From Lachnospiraceae bacterium (GTDB taxonomy: Bacteria; Bacillota; Clostridia; Lachnospirales; Lachnospiraceae): DNA of 64,000 nt. The notes under the pieces are model-generated. The model had not been told where the DNA came from, searched no databases, and saw only the letters and a program-made list of their open reading frames with translations. Below, piece after piece: positions 9,282-18,307 of the stretch (its first letter is position 1; each line of letters opens with the position of its first letter). A program made the translations under genes and the position numbers. Location: NCBI GenBank assembly GCA_020860755.1, contig JAJBTQ010000033.1:1-64000 (forward strand), in the 5' to 3' direction.

Positions 9282-9303
9282 GCCGGGATATCCTCCCGGC
9301 TTT
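9282..9303. terminator. Bidirectional terminator between convergent genes
   Basis: Stem GCCGGGA / TCCCGGC with a five-base loop, preceded by seven A and followed by TTTATC. It can serve both the antitoxin gene and the convergent small gene at 9320. Confidence 0.85.
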
Positions 9304-9319
9304 ATCTTACCTATGCTGT

Positions 9320-9520
9320 TCAGTCTTTTTTAAGCTTCTCTGCGAGGTCCTTAAGGCCTTCGCCCTTCTTTTCCTCGGCATCCGCAGCTGCGCCTTCCGC
9401 TTTGTCTTTTTTACCCTCAAACACTTTAGAGGCCACCTTCTTGATATCCTCGCCGCCCTCTTTCATGAGCTTTTCGCCTTCTTCGAGAATCTTTTTCCCT
9501 TCGCCTTTTTCAAATTCCAT
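9320..9520 (-). CDS. Small, highly charged Lys/Glu-rich protein
   Basis: A 66-residue protein that is almost wholly Lys, Glu, Gly, Ala and Asp, with no cysteine and no membrane segment. The spacing suggests one or two amphipathic helices (ILEEGEKLMKEG, LKDLAEKLKK). An AGGAGG site 8 bases before the ATG and a terminator just after it show that it is a real transcription unit. I do not recognise a named family. The composition recalls stress-induced hydrophilic proteins, but that is only a guess. Confidence 0.7.
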   Translation of the reverse strand: MEFEKGEGKKILEEGEKLMKEGGEDIKKVASKVFEGKKDKAEGAAADAEEKKGEGLKDLAEKLKKD

Positions 9521-9553
9521 AATTGTATCCTCCTTCCAAATGGATTGACTATT

Positions 9554-9571
9554 GATATAAAATATTATATC
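9554..9571. promoter_or_regulatory. Dyad upstream of the small charged gene
   Basis: A perfect inverted repeat GATATAA-N4-TTATATC lies 34 bases upstream of the 66-residue gene, within AT-rich promoter-like sequence. It may be an operator. Confidence 0.35.
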
Positions 9572-9609
9572 TGAAATTCAATGATTTGTAAAATAAAAAA
9601 GACCGAAAA

Positions 9610-9638
9610 TTGCGGCCCGAAAAAATTAATGCTAAAAT
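9610..9638 (+). promoter_or_regulatory. Promoter of the nuclease lipoprotein
   Basis: TTGCGG (9610-9615), 17 bases, TAAAAT (9633-9638). It is 32 bases upstream of the nuclease ATG, a sensible leader length. Confidence 0.55.
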
Positions 9639-9670
9639 AGCTTTAAATTATTTTTTGAAAGGGAAGCGAT

Positions 9671-10663
9671 ATGAATCGTAAAAAGATAAGAAACCTTCTC
9701 CTGCCATTTCTGGCTTTCGCCGTGCTGTTTACTGCGGGCTGCGCCTCTTCCGATTCGGACAAAACTTCCGAAGAGACAGTAACCGTCGTTTCGGAGCCTA
9801 CCATAGAGGCCGCGATTCCGGGACCTGACGTCTCTCTTGCGGACATTCCGGAATACAGCGGCGATCCCTGGGTGATCCTAAACGATAACACACCGTATTT
9901 TACGGAAGATGAAAAGACGACCGATGTCTTTGAAGAATATTCGGATCTGGATGATCTCGGCCGCTGCGGCACGGCATATGCAAATATCTGTCAGGAGTTG
10001 ATGCCGACGGAGAAGCGCGGTGACATCAGTGAGATCCATCCCACCGGATGGCAGAGCAGCCGCTATGATTTTATCGACGGGGAATCTCTCTACAACCGCT
10101 GTCATCTGATCGCCCATGAGCTGGCCGGTGAAGACGCGAATGAGTACAACCTGATCACTGGCACACGCTACTTTAACGTAGACGGCATGCAGTCGTTTGA
10201 GGATATGACAGCCGACTATGTAAAAGAGACCGGCAACCATGTACTCTATCGCGTAACCCCGCTGTTTGAGGGCGACAACTTAGTCGCCAGCGGTGCCGTA
10301 ATGGAGGCTTATTCCGTTGAAGATGAGGGAGACGGGATCTGCTTTTGCATTTACTGCTACAATGTGCAGCCCGGGATCGAGATTGACTATGCGAACGGTG
10401 ACAACTGGAAGACCGGAGATGTGGACGATCTGGCCGTCAGCATAAACCGCGGACCCGCAGTGAGCGGGGAAAGCGATACAGAAAATTCCACCGCTTCGGA
10501 TGAAGAAGCGGATTATATCTTAAATACGAACACTATGAAGTTTCATCGCCCGGACTGTGAGGGAGTCGCGGATATCAGCGAACACAACAGACAGGAATAT
10601 ACCGGGAGCAGAGCCGATCTTATTGAACAGGGCTACAGTCCCTGTCAGACCTGCAATCCGTGA
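9671..10663 (+). CDS. Lipoprotein DNA/RNA non-specific endonuclease (DNA-entry nuclease type)
   Basis: Extracellular, membrane-tethered nuclease of 330 residues. A lipobox (LFTAGC, Cys 25) follows a short signal sequence. The catalytic betabetaalpha-metal region has [11 protein letters not shown] near residue 140 and [15 protein letters not shown] just after, as in EndA/NucA-like NS_2 nucleases, where the consensus is DRGHL. The last 50 residues hold a small Cys/His motif (His, C, then CQTC) typical of this family's tail, resembling an Ada-type zinc module. Likely roles are cutting environmental or trap DNA, or DNA uptake. It converges with queA, and the two coding regions overlap by 44 bases at their 3' ends. 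Confidence 0.85.
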   Translation: MNRKKIRNLLLPFLAFAVLFTAGCASSDSDKTSEETVTVVSEPTIEAAIPGPDVSLADIPEYSGDPWVILNDNTPYFTEDEKTTDVFEEYSDLDDLGRCGTAYANICQELMPTEKRGDISEIHPTGWQSSRYDFIDGESLYNRCHLIAHELAGEDANEYNLITGTRYFNVDGMQSFEDMTADYVKETGNHVLYRVTPLFEGDNLVASGAVMEAYSVEDEGDGICFCIYCYNVQPGIEIDYANGDNWKTGDVDDLAVSINRGPAVSGESDTENSTASDEEADYILNTNTMKFHRPDCEGVADISEHNRQEYTGSRADLIEQGYSPCQTCNP

Positions 10664-11681
10664 TCATCATGGCATCTCCGAATGAGAAAAAACGATACCC
10701 CTCTCTCACTGCCTCATCGTAGGCCGCGAGTACATGCTCTCTTCCCGCGAACGCGGATACCAGCATGATAAGAGTGGACTCCGGTAGATGGAAGTTGGTG
10801 ACCAGGCAATCCATTACTCTAAATTGATAGCCGGGATAGATAAAGATGTCCGTCCATCCGCTGCACGGCGCGAGATGACCATTCTCATCCGCGGCCGCTT
10901 CGATCGTCCGGCAGCTCGTCGTGCCGATGCAGACTACTCTCCCGCCGCCGTCGTGAGCCCGGTTGATCTTATTTGCCGCATCCTCATCAATCTGATAAGA
11001 CTCCGCATGCATGTGATGATCTGTGATATTTTCTTCTTTGACCGGTCGAAAGGTACCTAAGCCCACGTGAAGCGTGATCTCCGCGATATCCACGCCCATC
11101 TCACGCACGGATTTTAACAGTTCGGGTGTAAAGTGCAGACCGGCCGTCGGCGCCGCGGCAGATCCGTCATATTTCGCGTATACGGTCTGATAACGGTTTT
11201 TATCTTTTAATTCGTGTGTGATATACGGAGGCAGCGGCATCTGACCGAGCACATCCAGAATCTCTTCAAAGATACCGTCATAGGAAAACCGGATCAGACG
11301 ATTCCCCTCCTCGACCACGTCCATCACTTCTCCGGTCAATACCCCGTCTCCAAAGATGATCCTCGTCCCGGGTCTTGCTTTCTTCCCGGGCTTTACCAAA
11401 GTCTCCCAGACATCATTTTCCCGCCTTTTAAGTAAAAGAATCTCGATGGACGCACCTGTCTCCTCCCTGATCCCGATCAGCCGGGCCGGAATTACCTTTG
11501 TATTATTTAAAACCAGGCAGTCGCCCGGTTTTAAATAGTCTGTAATATGTTGAAATGTCGAGTGTTCCAGATCACCCGTCTGCCGGTCCATCACAAGCAT
11601 CCGGGAGGCGGAGCGGTCGTCAAGCGGATCCTGTGCGATCTGCTCTTTTGGAAGCTCGAAATAAAAATCGCTGGTCTTCAT
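10620..11681 (-). CDS. queA: S-adenosylmethionine:tRNA ribosyltransferase-isomerase
   Basis: It transfers and isomerises the ribosyl moiety of SAM onto 7-aminomethyl-7-deazaguanine in tRNA, making epoxyqueuosine. The 353-residue protein shows family segments throughout: [20 protein letters not shown] at the start, [27 protein letters not shown], and [18 protein letters not shown]. The ATG at 11681 has GGAG five bases before it; a GTG two codons upstream would not. After the usual family ending (SFGDAMMI) there are about a dozen extra residues, encoded where the gene overlaps the convergent nuclease gene. It lies 30 bases downstream of pheT, so it is probably in the same transcript. Confidence 0.95.
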   Translation of the reverse strand: MKTSDFYFELPKEQIAQDPLDDRSASRMLVMDRQTGDLEHSTFQHITDYLKPGDCLVLNNTKVIPARLIGIREETGASIEILLLKRRENDVWETLVKPGKKARPGTRIIFGDGVLTGEVMDVVEEGNRLIRFSYDGIFEEILDVLGQMPLPPYITHELKDKNRYQTVYAKYDGSAAAPTAGLHFTPELLKSVREMGVDIAEITLHVGLGTFRPVKEENITDHHMHAESYQIDEDAANKINRAHDGGGRVVCIGTTSCRTIEAAADENGHLAPCSGWTDIFIYPGYQFRVMDCLVTNFHLPESTLIMLVSAFAGREHVLAAYDEAVREGYRFFSFGDAMMITDCRSDRDCSPVQ

Positions 11682-11711
11682 TGTCACTCCTGTATCTGCA
11701 TCCGCATTTTC

Positions 11712-14129
11712 CTAGCTTCGAAGTTCAATGCCCATACCATCCAGCCCGTTCATGACCTTTTTCATCACGGAGGTGATGTCGCTCTCCTCGAGCGTCCGGT
11801 CTTTTAAGCGGAACGTGAGCGTATAGGCCAGAGATTTATACCCCTCTTTGATCTGAGAGCCCTCATAGATGTCAAAAAGCTCATAGGACTCGAGCATCTT
11901 CCCGCCTCTCTGGATAAACATCGCCTCGATCCGGCCAGCCGGAATATCCGTCGGCACAACGAGGGACAGATCCCGTGTCACGGCGGGGAATCTTGCGATC
12001 TCCTCATACTTTAAATTAAAGTCTGCCCTTGCAAAGAGCTCCGGCAGATCGACCACCGCGATATAAGCGCGATCTTTGATCCCGTAGTCTGCCGCGACGC
12101 CCGGATGCACCTCACCCAGATATGCAATGACCTCTCCGTCACAGATCACGTTTGCCTGGCGCCCGGGATGAAGGAAAGGATATCCGGAATCCGGATCAAA
12201 TTCAGGTCTCTTCTTTATGCCAAACGCGTCCAAAAGGTTCTCTACGACCCCTTTCATCGTATAAAAATCACCTTCGCCGTAGAAGCCAAAGGCCATCTGC
12301 ATACGCTCTTCCGGCAACTCGGTAAGCGGGAGTTGTTTCGGCAGATAGATATTGCCCATCTCATAAAGCCGGACATCTTTGTTCCTGCGGTTAAAGTTAG
12401 TCGCAAGCGAGGTAAGCATGCCATTGACCGGGAGGGTACGCATGATGCTAAAGTCCTCACCGAGCGGATTGGAGATCACAATGGCCTCCCGAAGCGGACT
12501 ATCAGAAGGGATCCGAAGTTTGTCAAATACTTTCGGGCTCTCAAAGGAATAGGCCATTCCCTGAGAAAAACCGCAGCAGCGGGCCACATCACGGGCAACT
12601 GCCTCCATGCTAAGCTTATCGGAGAGTCCACCAACTGTAGTGGAACGCGGCAGCGTGGTGGGAATCTTGTCATATCCGTAAAAACGGGCCACTTCCTCCG
12701 CAAGATCCGCATCTCTAATCAAATCCTGTCTCCAGGAGGGCGCGATAACTTCCATGGTCTCGTCATCAAACCCCAGCTCCAGCTTTTCAAAATATCCGAT
12801 CATCGTCTCGGGATCGATATCAGTTCCCAGCTGGCTGTTGATCCAATCCGGATCAAAAGGAACGCGGTGTCCGTACATCGGGCGGTCATAGACATCCACG
12901 ACTCCGCCGATGACATCCCCGGCATCCAGCTCTTCGATCAGCTGGCAGGCCCGGTTCATGGCTTCGATTGCAAGATTGGGATCGAGACCCTTTTCGAACT
13001 TGGAGGAGGCGTCTGTGCGAAGCCCTACTTTTTTAGATGAGAGGCGAATATTGGTCCCGTCAAAATTGGCCGCTTCAAAGAGCATGGTCTTGACATCATC
13101 GGTGATCATGGAGTTCTCGCCTCCCATGATCCCGGCCAGTCCGACCGGTTTCTCTCCGTCACAGATCATCAGAATGCTCTCGTCCAACGTCCGCTTCTGT
13201 CCGTCCAGCGTGACAAACGTTTCACCGGAATGAGCTCTTCGAACGATGATCTCATCTCCCGCTATGGTATCCATGTCATAGGCGTGCATCGGCTGTCCGT
13301 ACTCCTCCATGACATAGTTTGTGATGTCAACAATGTTGTTGATCGGACGGATCCCGTGTGCGGAGAGATGCTGCTGCATCCACCGCGGAGACGGCGCGAG
13401 ACGGATATTTTTGACCACGCGTGCCGTATAGCGGGCGCAAAGATCGGGGTCTTTGACCGTCACTTTTACGTAATCGTTGACATCCTCGTCATTGCCGGTT
13501 ACTTTCACGATCGGAGGGACAAATTCTGTGTCAAATGTCGCAGAGGCTTCCCGTGCAATGCCGAGAATCGAATAACAATCCACTCTGTTCGAAGTAATCT
13601 CATACTCAATGACTACGTCGTCCAGTCCTAGATAGGAGATCGCATTCTCTCCGAGAGGAGCGTCATCGGGAAGCAGATAGATTCCGTCCGGATCGGCATC
13701 CGGATACATGTCTGTCGTGGAACCGAGCTCTTCGATCGAGCACATCATGCCGCAGGACTCCACGCCGCGCAGCTTTCCGGATTTGATCACGACACCACCG
13801 GGTGTCGCCTTGCCCTGAGAATGTGTCCCGCAGACTTTCCCGCCATCCTTTACGACGATCACCTTTGCGTCCTTTTTTACATTCGGCGCGCCGGTCACAA
13901 TCTGAAGCGTCTCATCTCCGATACTCACCTGACAGACGACAAGCTTATCCGCATCCGGATGCGGCGCGATCGAGAGGATCTGTCCGATCACGATATTGTC
14001 CAGATCTTCATCCAGCCTCTTATATCCTTCCACCTTCGTACCGGAGAGTGTCATCGCGTCAACATACTCCTGAACACTCACATTAAGTCCCGGCACATAG
14101 GATTTTAACCATTTAAGAGAAGTTACCAT
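11712..14129 (-). CDS. pheT: Phenylalanyl-tRNA synthetase beta subunit
   Basis: Large subunit of the alpha2-beta2 enzyme that charges tRNA-Phe. Its 805 residues are the usual length: EMAP/OB-fold tRNA-binding domain (about 40-150), B3/B4 editing domain (about 210-390), B5 (about 400-475), class II-like core, and FDX-ACB anticodon-binding domain (about 710-805, beginning near EIARFPAVTRDLSLVV). AGGAGG stands before the ATG. It follows pheS by 30 bases, the standard order. Confidence 0.97.
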   Translation of the reverse strand: MVTSLKWLKSYVPGLNVSVQEYVDAMTLSGTKVEGYKRLDEDLDNIVIGQILSIAPHPDADKLVVCQVSIGDETLQIVTGAPNVKKDAKVIVVKDGGKVCGTHSQGKATPGGVVIKSGKLRGVESCGMMCSIEELGSTTDMYPDADPDGIYLLPDDAPLGENAISYLGLDDVVIEYEITSNRVDCYSILGIAREASATFDTEFVPPIVKVTGNDEDVNDYVKVTVKDPDLCARYTARVVKNIRLAPSPRWMQQHLSAHGIRPINNIVDITNYVMEEYGQPMHAYDMDTIAGDEIIVRRAHSGETFVTLDGQKRTLDESILMICDGEKPVGLAGIMGGENSMITDDVKTMLFEAANFDGTNIRLSSKKVGLRTDASSKFEKGLDPNLAIEAMNRACQLIEELDAGDVIGGVVDVYDRPMYGHRVPFDPDWINSQLGTDIDPETMIGYFEKLELGFDDETMEVIAPSWRQDLIRDADLAEEVARFYGYDKIPTTLPRSTTVGGLSDKLSMEAVARDVARCCGFSQGMAYSFESPKVFDKLRIPSDSPLREAIVISNPLGEDFSIMRTLPVNGMLTSLATNFNRRNKDVRLYEMGNIYLPKQLPLTELPEERMQMAFGFYGEGDFYTMKGVVENLLDAFGIKKRPEFDPDSGYPFLHPGRQANVICDGEVIAYLGEVHPGVAADYGIKDRAYIAVVDLPELFARADFNLKYEEIARFPAVTRDLSLVVPTDIPAGRIEAMFIQRGGKMLESYELFDIYEGSQIKEGYKSLAYTLTFRLKDRTLEESDITSVMKKVMNGLDGMGIELRS

Positions 14130-14159
14130 CTTAAAATCCTCCTGTTATAAATAACCATC

Positions 14160-15179
14160 CTAAAACTGGCTTAAAAATCTCACATCATTCTCATAGAGCA
14201 GCCGCATATCATCAATCTCGTATTTGAGCAGTGCGATCCGCTCTAAGCCGACTCCGAACGCGAAACCGGTATACTCCTTCGGGTCGATGTGGCTCATCTC
14301 CAGCACATGGGGATGTACCATCCCGCAGCCCAGGATCTCGATCCAGCCCTCGCCCTTGCAGAAGCGGCATCCGCTTCCGCCGCACTTAAAACAGGTGACA
14401 TCCATCTCGGCACTCGGCTCTGTAAAAGGGAAGTGATGGGGCCGGAACTTTACTTTCGTATCTTCCCCAAAAAGCTCTTTTGCGAACTCCTCAAGTGTGC
14501 CTTTCAGATCGGAAAACGTGATCCCCTTATCGATGACAAGCCCTTCGATCTGGTGAAACGAGGGGGAATGCGTCGCATCCACGGTATCAGAGCGGAACAC
14601 TCGGCCGGGAGCAATGATACGGATCGGGAGCTTTCCCTGCTCCATGACACGGATCTGAACCGGCGAGGTCTGGGTGCGCAAAAGGATATCTTCCGTAATA
14701 TAAAACGTATCCTGCTCGTCTTTTGCAGGATGGTTTGCGGGAATATTAAGAGCTTCAAAATTGTAATAGTCGTACTCGATCTCCGGTCCTTCCACGACCT
14801 CATATCCCATGCCGATAAAAATCTGCTCCACCTCGTTTAACGTTACGGTATTCGGATGGCTGTGCCCAATCGTTTGCCTGCGCGAGGGAAGTGTCACATC
14901 AATGACCTCCTCCTGCAGGCGCTTATCAAGTGCCTGAGACTCCATCGCAGACCTTTTCTCTTCCAATCTATCCTCTATCTCGGCGCGCGCCTCATTGACC
15001 ATCTGGCCGACAAGCGGACGCTCTTCGGGGCTAACCTCTTTCATGCCCTTAAGCACTGCCGTAAGCTCCCCCTTTTTCCCGAGGAAGGAGACCCGGACAT
15101 CATTTAACCGGGACAGATCTTTTGCACTTTCAATCTCCGCCATGGCGCGTTTTTTGATCTCACTAATTTTGTCCTTCAT
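14160..15179 (-). CDS. pheS: Phenylalanyl-tRNA synthetase alpha subunit
   Basis: Catalytic subunit of the phenylalanine enzyme, 339 residues. An N-terminal coiled coil (about 1-85) is followed by the class II core: motif 2 ([21 protein letters not shown] near 205), a CxxCxxxxCxxC zinc-like cluster ([12 protein letters not shown] near 265) and motif 3 ([11 protein letters not shown] near 310). The start has AGGAG. The spacer to the upstream yihY-like gene is only 50 bases, so no T-box leader fits directly before pheS; it must be read from an upstream promoter or from a minimal one. Confidence 0.97.
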   Translation of the reverse strand: MKDKISEIKKRAMAEIESAKDLSRLNDVRVSFLGKKGELTAVLKGMKEVSPEERPLVGQMVNEARAEIEDRLEEKRSAMESQALDKRLQEEVIDVTLPSRRQTIGHSHPNTVTLNEVEQIFIGMGYEVVEGPEIEYDYYNFEALNIPANHPAKDEQDTFYITEDILLRTQTSPVQIRVMEQGKLPIRIIAPGRVFRSDTVDATHSPSFHQIEGLVIDKGITFSDLKGTLEEFAKELFGEDTKVKFRPHHFPFTEPSAEMDVTCFKCGGSGCRFCKGEGWIEILGCGMVHPHVLEMSHIDPKEYTGFAFGVGLERIALLKYEIDDMRLLYENDVRFLSQF

Positions 15180-15229
15180 GCCGCACTCCTTTCAAACACA
15201 GATACAGCAGATCTTATTTTTATCTTTAT

Positions 15230-16177
15230 TCAGGAATTATCCGCTTTATCTCCCAAATCCCTGTTTGCGATTCCTGTATTTAGATCATGATCTTCAATCT
15301 CATTTGTCTGCTTTTGCTCTTTTTGCTCCCTCTTGTTTTTTCTCTCCTGCCGATTCATGCGGACAAGCAGCCTCACCTCGATAAAGATCATCTCAACAGA
15401 TGAATTCAGCGTTCCACATGCCAGAAAGATAAACATGGCCATATATAGCCAAAACAGGATGAGCACTACAGATGTAAGGCTTCCATAAAGCGAAAAGCCG
15501 TTAAAATAGTTGATGTATATGGAAAGTGCATATGTCAGGACATACCAGGCCGCCGTACAAAGGACGGCCCCGAGGAGCTGACTGCGAAACTTCATCTTCC
15601 GGTTTGGAAGCGCCTTGTATACAACAACCAGAATCAATATTAGGATGACGAACAGGATCAACATCCGAAAATTTAAAACCCATTCTGTCGCGACGGCGAT
15701 CCAGGGAAAATACTGCAGCAAAACTCCCTGTATTGTTCTTCCGAACATGAGAAGGACCATTAAGAGGAGGATCGCAATGATCAGGCCAAAAGTCTCCAGC
15801 ATGGCGCGAAGACGGAGGATGAACCAGTTTCTGGACTCCTCTACTTCGTAAGCAATATTTAAGCCGTTTCTAAGGCTCTGGACTGCCCTTGCCGCGGAAT
15901 AGATCGCGATGACAAGAGAAATGATCAATACTCCTCCGGAGTTATGATACACCTCATCCACGATATTGATCACAGTGCCGGAGACATAGTCCGGACTGAT
16001 AAGTTCAATACCGGTCAGGATCAAATCCTCCGTAACCGGTGTGAACTTTAGAAGCGAGAGTAAAACCATCAAAAACGGAATCGTGGACATGATGAGAAAC
16101 AGAGCAGCCTGGGCAGCATATGCCGAGACGTTGTTGGTTCTTATTTTTTTCACAAAAAATAAAATAAGTTGCTTCAT
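15230..16177 (-). CDS. YihY/BrkB-family inner membrane protein
   Basis: Integral membrane protein of 315 residues with about six transmembrane segments and a highly charged cytosolic tail (about 270-315, rich in Arg, Lys, Gln and Asp). The N-terminal NNVSAYAAQAALFLIMSTIPF and the later SIYINYFNGFSLYGSL and LFWLYMAMFIFLACG are family hallmarks. The family was once annotated as RNase BN, which is not correct; its function is still unclear. It directly precedes pheS. Confidence 0.85.
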   Translation of the reverse strand: MKQLILFFVKKIRTNNVSAYAAQAALFLIMSTIPFLMVLLSLLKFTPVTEDLILTGIELISPDYVSGTVINIVDEVYHNSGGVLIISLVIAIYSAARAVQSLRNGLNIAYEVEESRNWFILRLRAMLETFGLIIAILLLMVLLMFGRTIQGVLLQYFPWIAVATEWVLNFRMLILFVILILILVVVYKALPNRKMKFRSQLLGAVLCTAAWYVLTYALSIYINYFNGFSLYGSLTSVVLILFWLYMAMFIFLACGTLNSSVEMIFIEVRLLVRMNRQERKNKREQKEQKQTNEIEDHDLNTGIANRDLGDKADNS

Positions 16178-16199
16178 GGCCTGCTTATCATCTATAAAT

Positions 16200-16243
16200 G
16201 AGGCTGCCGCTCAGCCGGGTGATCCAGCCGGCGCGACAGCCTC
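16200..16243 (-). terminator. Strong hairpin ending the 6S-like RNA
   Basis: GAGGCTGTCGC pairs with GCGGCAGCCTC, with further CCGG pairing inside. On the minus strand ATTTAT follows. The T tract is weak but the stem is long. It separates the small RNA from the yihY-like gene. Confidence 0.65.
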
Positions 16244-16435
16244 TTTACGTGAAGTAGTGTTCCCAAAGTGCCGTACCTGCAATTTTGACGCCTAGCCAAA
16301 AGCCAGGTGGGTGTCCGCAACATACCTTTTGTCTTCCGCTGAAAGCAGCGCGGCCTGACATCCGATATGCAATGTAGGAGTCCCATAAACGTAAATGTAG
16401 GTTCAAAATAGCGAGGCTGTCGAACACTTCAGGAA
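16244..16435 (-). ncRNA. ssrS: 6S-like RNA
   Basis: This pckA-yihY spacer holds a structured RNA rather than a gene. The 5' end reads TTTCCTGAAGTGTTCG, close to the 5' end of known 6S RNAs. It pairs with the 3' end GGGAACACTACTTCA to form the closing stem. Inside are matching arms such as ATTTTGA / TCAAAAT and a terminal hairpin CACCTGGCTTTTGGCTAGGC. 6S RNA binds the sigma-70/sigma-A holoenzyme and dampens transcription in stationary phase. The ends are approximate, and the assignment rests on resemblance and not on a covariance search. Confidence 0.65.
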
Positions 16436-16447
16436 ATCACATAAATC

Positions 16448-18172
16448 TCAGAGAGTATCTGCCTGCGCAACGACCTGTTCAAGGGCCTCTAATGCCTCAT
16501 CCGGAAGCTTGTCGTATCCTTCCTTTTGCTCTGAAAAGCCGATGACTGCCTCCATACGGGCTTTCATAGCAGACTGAAGCGCGGAGACATAAGCCTTATC
16601 TGTAAGATCCGGCGTGAAGTCCGTCGTCTTTCCATCCCAGTCATACATGATCTCAATATCGGTAAACGGTCCCCACTGTTCAAACTTTGCTTTTCCGTCC
16701 ACAATGGTCTCAAGGATCCCAAGCGTATCCTCTTTTTGTACCTTTGTACCCATGAAATCTGCAGTATTTACAATATAGCAGTCTACGTTCTTCTCCTCTA
16801 CGAGCATCTTAAACTTCTCATAGTCGTTGGTCAATGGATAGGTACGGAACGGATTCGCATAGGGGACGATCCGGATCGCGTTCATGTCGGTTCCGGCTTT
16901 GACCCGCTCTGCCGAGGAGGTCTTTGTCGCAAGCGTTGCGCCCATAACGGAAGCCAGTGCCGATCCTTTCAGCTTTACAACGGGAGGGATGGCCGGATCT
17001 TTCATGATCCAGAAAATAGCATTGACCGGAGCCTCGATCTTATCAACACGGTTCGGGCTCCAGAGCTTTGACTTGATCGCCCTGCCGTTGCCGTTTCGGA
17101 TATCTTCCGTCACGATCTGGATCTTCCCGTTTTCGTCCAACGTAGCCGAGCAGTTTTGTACAGTCAGCAGGTATTCATTGTCCGCGCATCCGACCGGATA
17201 GTCCGCTGTCTTGTCAAAATAGGTAGGCTCAAGTGCGATGGATGAACAGGTGTCTGTATTAATAATAAACGCATCGTCATGCAGCACTTTAATGCCGCCG
17301 TACGGGTCATATTTCCCATTGTGTTTCGCATGTGTCAGTGTAGACTTTCCGGAACCGGAAAGGCCGTAAACAGAGGCCACATATTTCTTTCCGCCCTCAA
17401 GGGAATACTCTTTTTGTCCGCCGTGACAGGCTGCATAGCCGTTGCGGTTCGCAAGAGCCCAGGCCATGGTGAGCGTGCCCTTTTTATGCTCTCCGAAATA
17501 TTTCATGCCAAGGATCGCCGCACAGTTCTGCTCAGTATCAAAATAGCAAAGCGTAAGCGGATCGCTCAAGCAGCCAAAATCTACATCCGGCGCCTCCTGC
17601 GGGAACCACTGCGGGTCGGAAAAGATATAGATGTCCGGCTCGTTTCCGTCGCCGACCGGTTTCGAATTTTTATACATCTTTACATAGTAATCGGACATAT
17701 ACTGGAAGTTCAGCATCCAGTTGTAGAGCAGGTTCTCCTCTCCCTCCGGGATGAGCAGATGTGCTTTCACCATAAACTCCTCATCAAGGCCGATAAAGCA
17801 CTCCGCGTGGTAGAGCTTTTTCCAGCGGGTCTTGTATACAGCGTCCATGACGACCTTGTCGAGCTTGTCCGCGTCCACACCGGGCTCGCCCTTGATCCGG
17901 CGTGCCACCGCGTACCGACCGGTCACTGCGCCATCGTTAAACAGAAGGACCTTTGCGTCCTTCTCTAAGCCGAACGTATCACCATCCTTTACAGGCATAT
18001 CCGTTACAATCGTTCCGGGAGAATTCTTGGCCAGATTATAGGCTTCTTTTAAGGTATTGACTTTTACTACATTATTTCCATAAAATGCCGCCTCTATGAT
18101 CGATCTGGTCTTGGAAAAACCAACCTTTCCGGGCCCAATCTCGGAAATTGGATAATAAGCTTTTGTTGACAT
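16448..18172 (-). CDS. pckA: Phosphoenolpyruvate carboxykinase (ATP)
   Basis: It interconverts oxaloacetate + ATP and phosphoenolpyruvate + CO2 + ADP; in gut anaerobes it often runs toward oxaloacetate. The 574-residue protein has the P-loop GLSGSGKST, the second metal/kinase motif LHDDAFI, and downstream NPFRTYPL. It is about 30 residues longer than the enterobacterial enzyme. The start has AGGAGG seven bases upstream. It is monocistronic: terminators lie on the far side of its promoter, and a 19-bp palindrome overlaps the promoter. Confidence 0.93.
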   Translation of the reverse strand: MSTKAYYPISEIGPGKVGFSKTRSIIEAAFYGNNVVKVNTLKEAYNLAKNSPGTIVTDMPVKDGDTFGLEKDAKVLLFNDGAVTGRYAVARRIKGEPGVDADKLDKVVMDAVYKTRWKKLYHAECFIGLDEEFMVKAHLLIPEGEENLLYNWMLNFQYMSDYYVKMYKNSKPVGDGNEPDIYIFSDPQWFPQEAPDVDFGCLSDPLTLCYFDTEQNCAAILGMKYFGEHKKGTLTMAWALANRNGYAACHGGQKEYSLEGGKKYVASVYGLSGSGKSTLTHAKHNGKYDPYGGIKVLHDDAFIINTDTCSSIALEPTYFDKTADYPVGCADNEYLLTVQNCSATLDENGKIQIVTEDIRNGNGRAIKSKLWSPNRVDKIEAPVNAIFWIMKDPAIPPVVKLKGSALASVMGATLATKTSSAERVKAGTDMNAIRIVPYANPFRTYPLTNDYEKFKMLVEEKNVDCYIVNTADFMGTKVQKEDTLGILETIVDGKAKFEQWGPFTDIEIMYDWDGKTTDFTPDLTDKAYVSALQSAMKARMEAVIGFSEQKEGYDKLPDEALEALEQVVAQADTL

Positions 18173-18195
18173 ATTTCATCCTCCTGTTTAATATT

Positions 18196-18214
18196 GTATC
18201 CTTTAAAAGGATAC
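18196..18214. promoter_or_regulatory. 19-bp perfect palindrome in the pckA promoter
   Basis: GTATCCTTT-A-AAAGGATAC, centred 33 bases upstream of the pckA ATG. One arm overlaps a minus-strand TACAAT (18193-18198) that could be the -10. It probably binds a dimeric regulator; no known consensus is recognised. Confidence 0.6.
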
Positions 18215-18260
18215 CATTTTTGGCGCAAAAAAGCAATCCGAAAACTACCGGACCGCAAAG

Positions 18261-18294
18261 AAAGAGGCGCCGCATAAAAAGCGGTGCCTCTTTT
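18261..18294. terminator. Terminator of the liv operon
   Basis: AAAGAGGCGCCGC pairs with GCGGTGCCTCTTTT around ATAAAAA, with T-rich sequence on both strands. It ends the liv operon on the minus strand just before the pckA promoter. Confidence 0.85.
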
Positions 18295-18307
18295 AAAACA
18301 TTGAAGA

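Noticed and set aside
12105..13040. Long open frames antisense to pheT, addA, addB, maf, pckA and the adhesin
   Set aside because: They mirror codon bias of the real genes, lack ribosome sites and match no family.
16192..16427. Two short minus-strand open frames in the pckA-yihY spacer
   Set aside because: They lie on the 6S-like RNA and its terminator, and have no ribosome sites.
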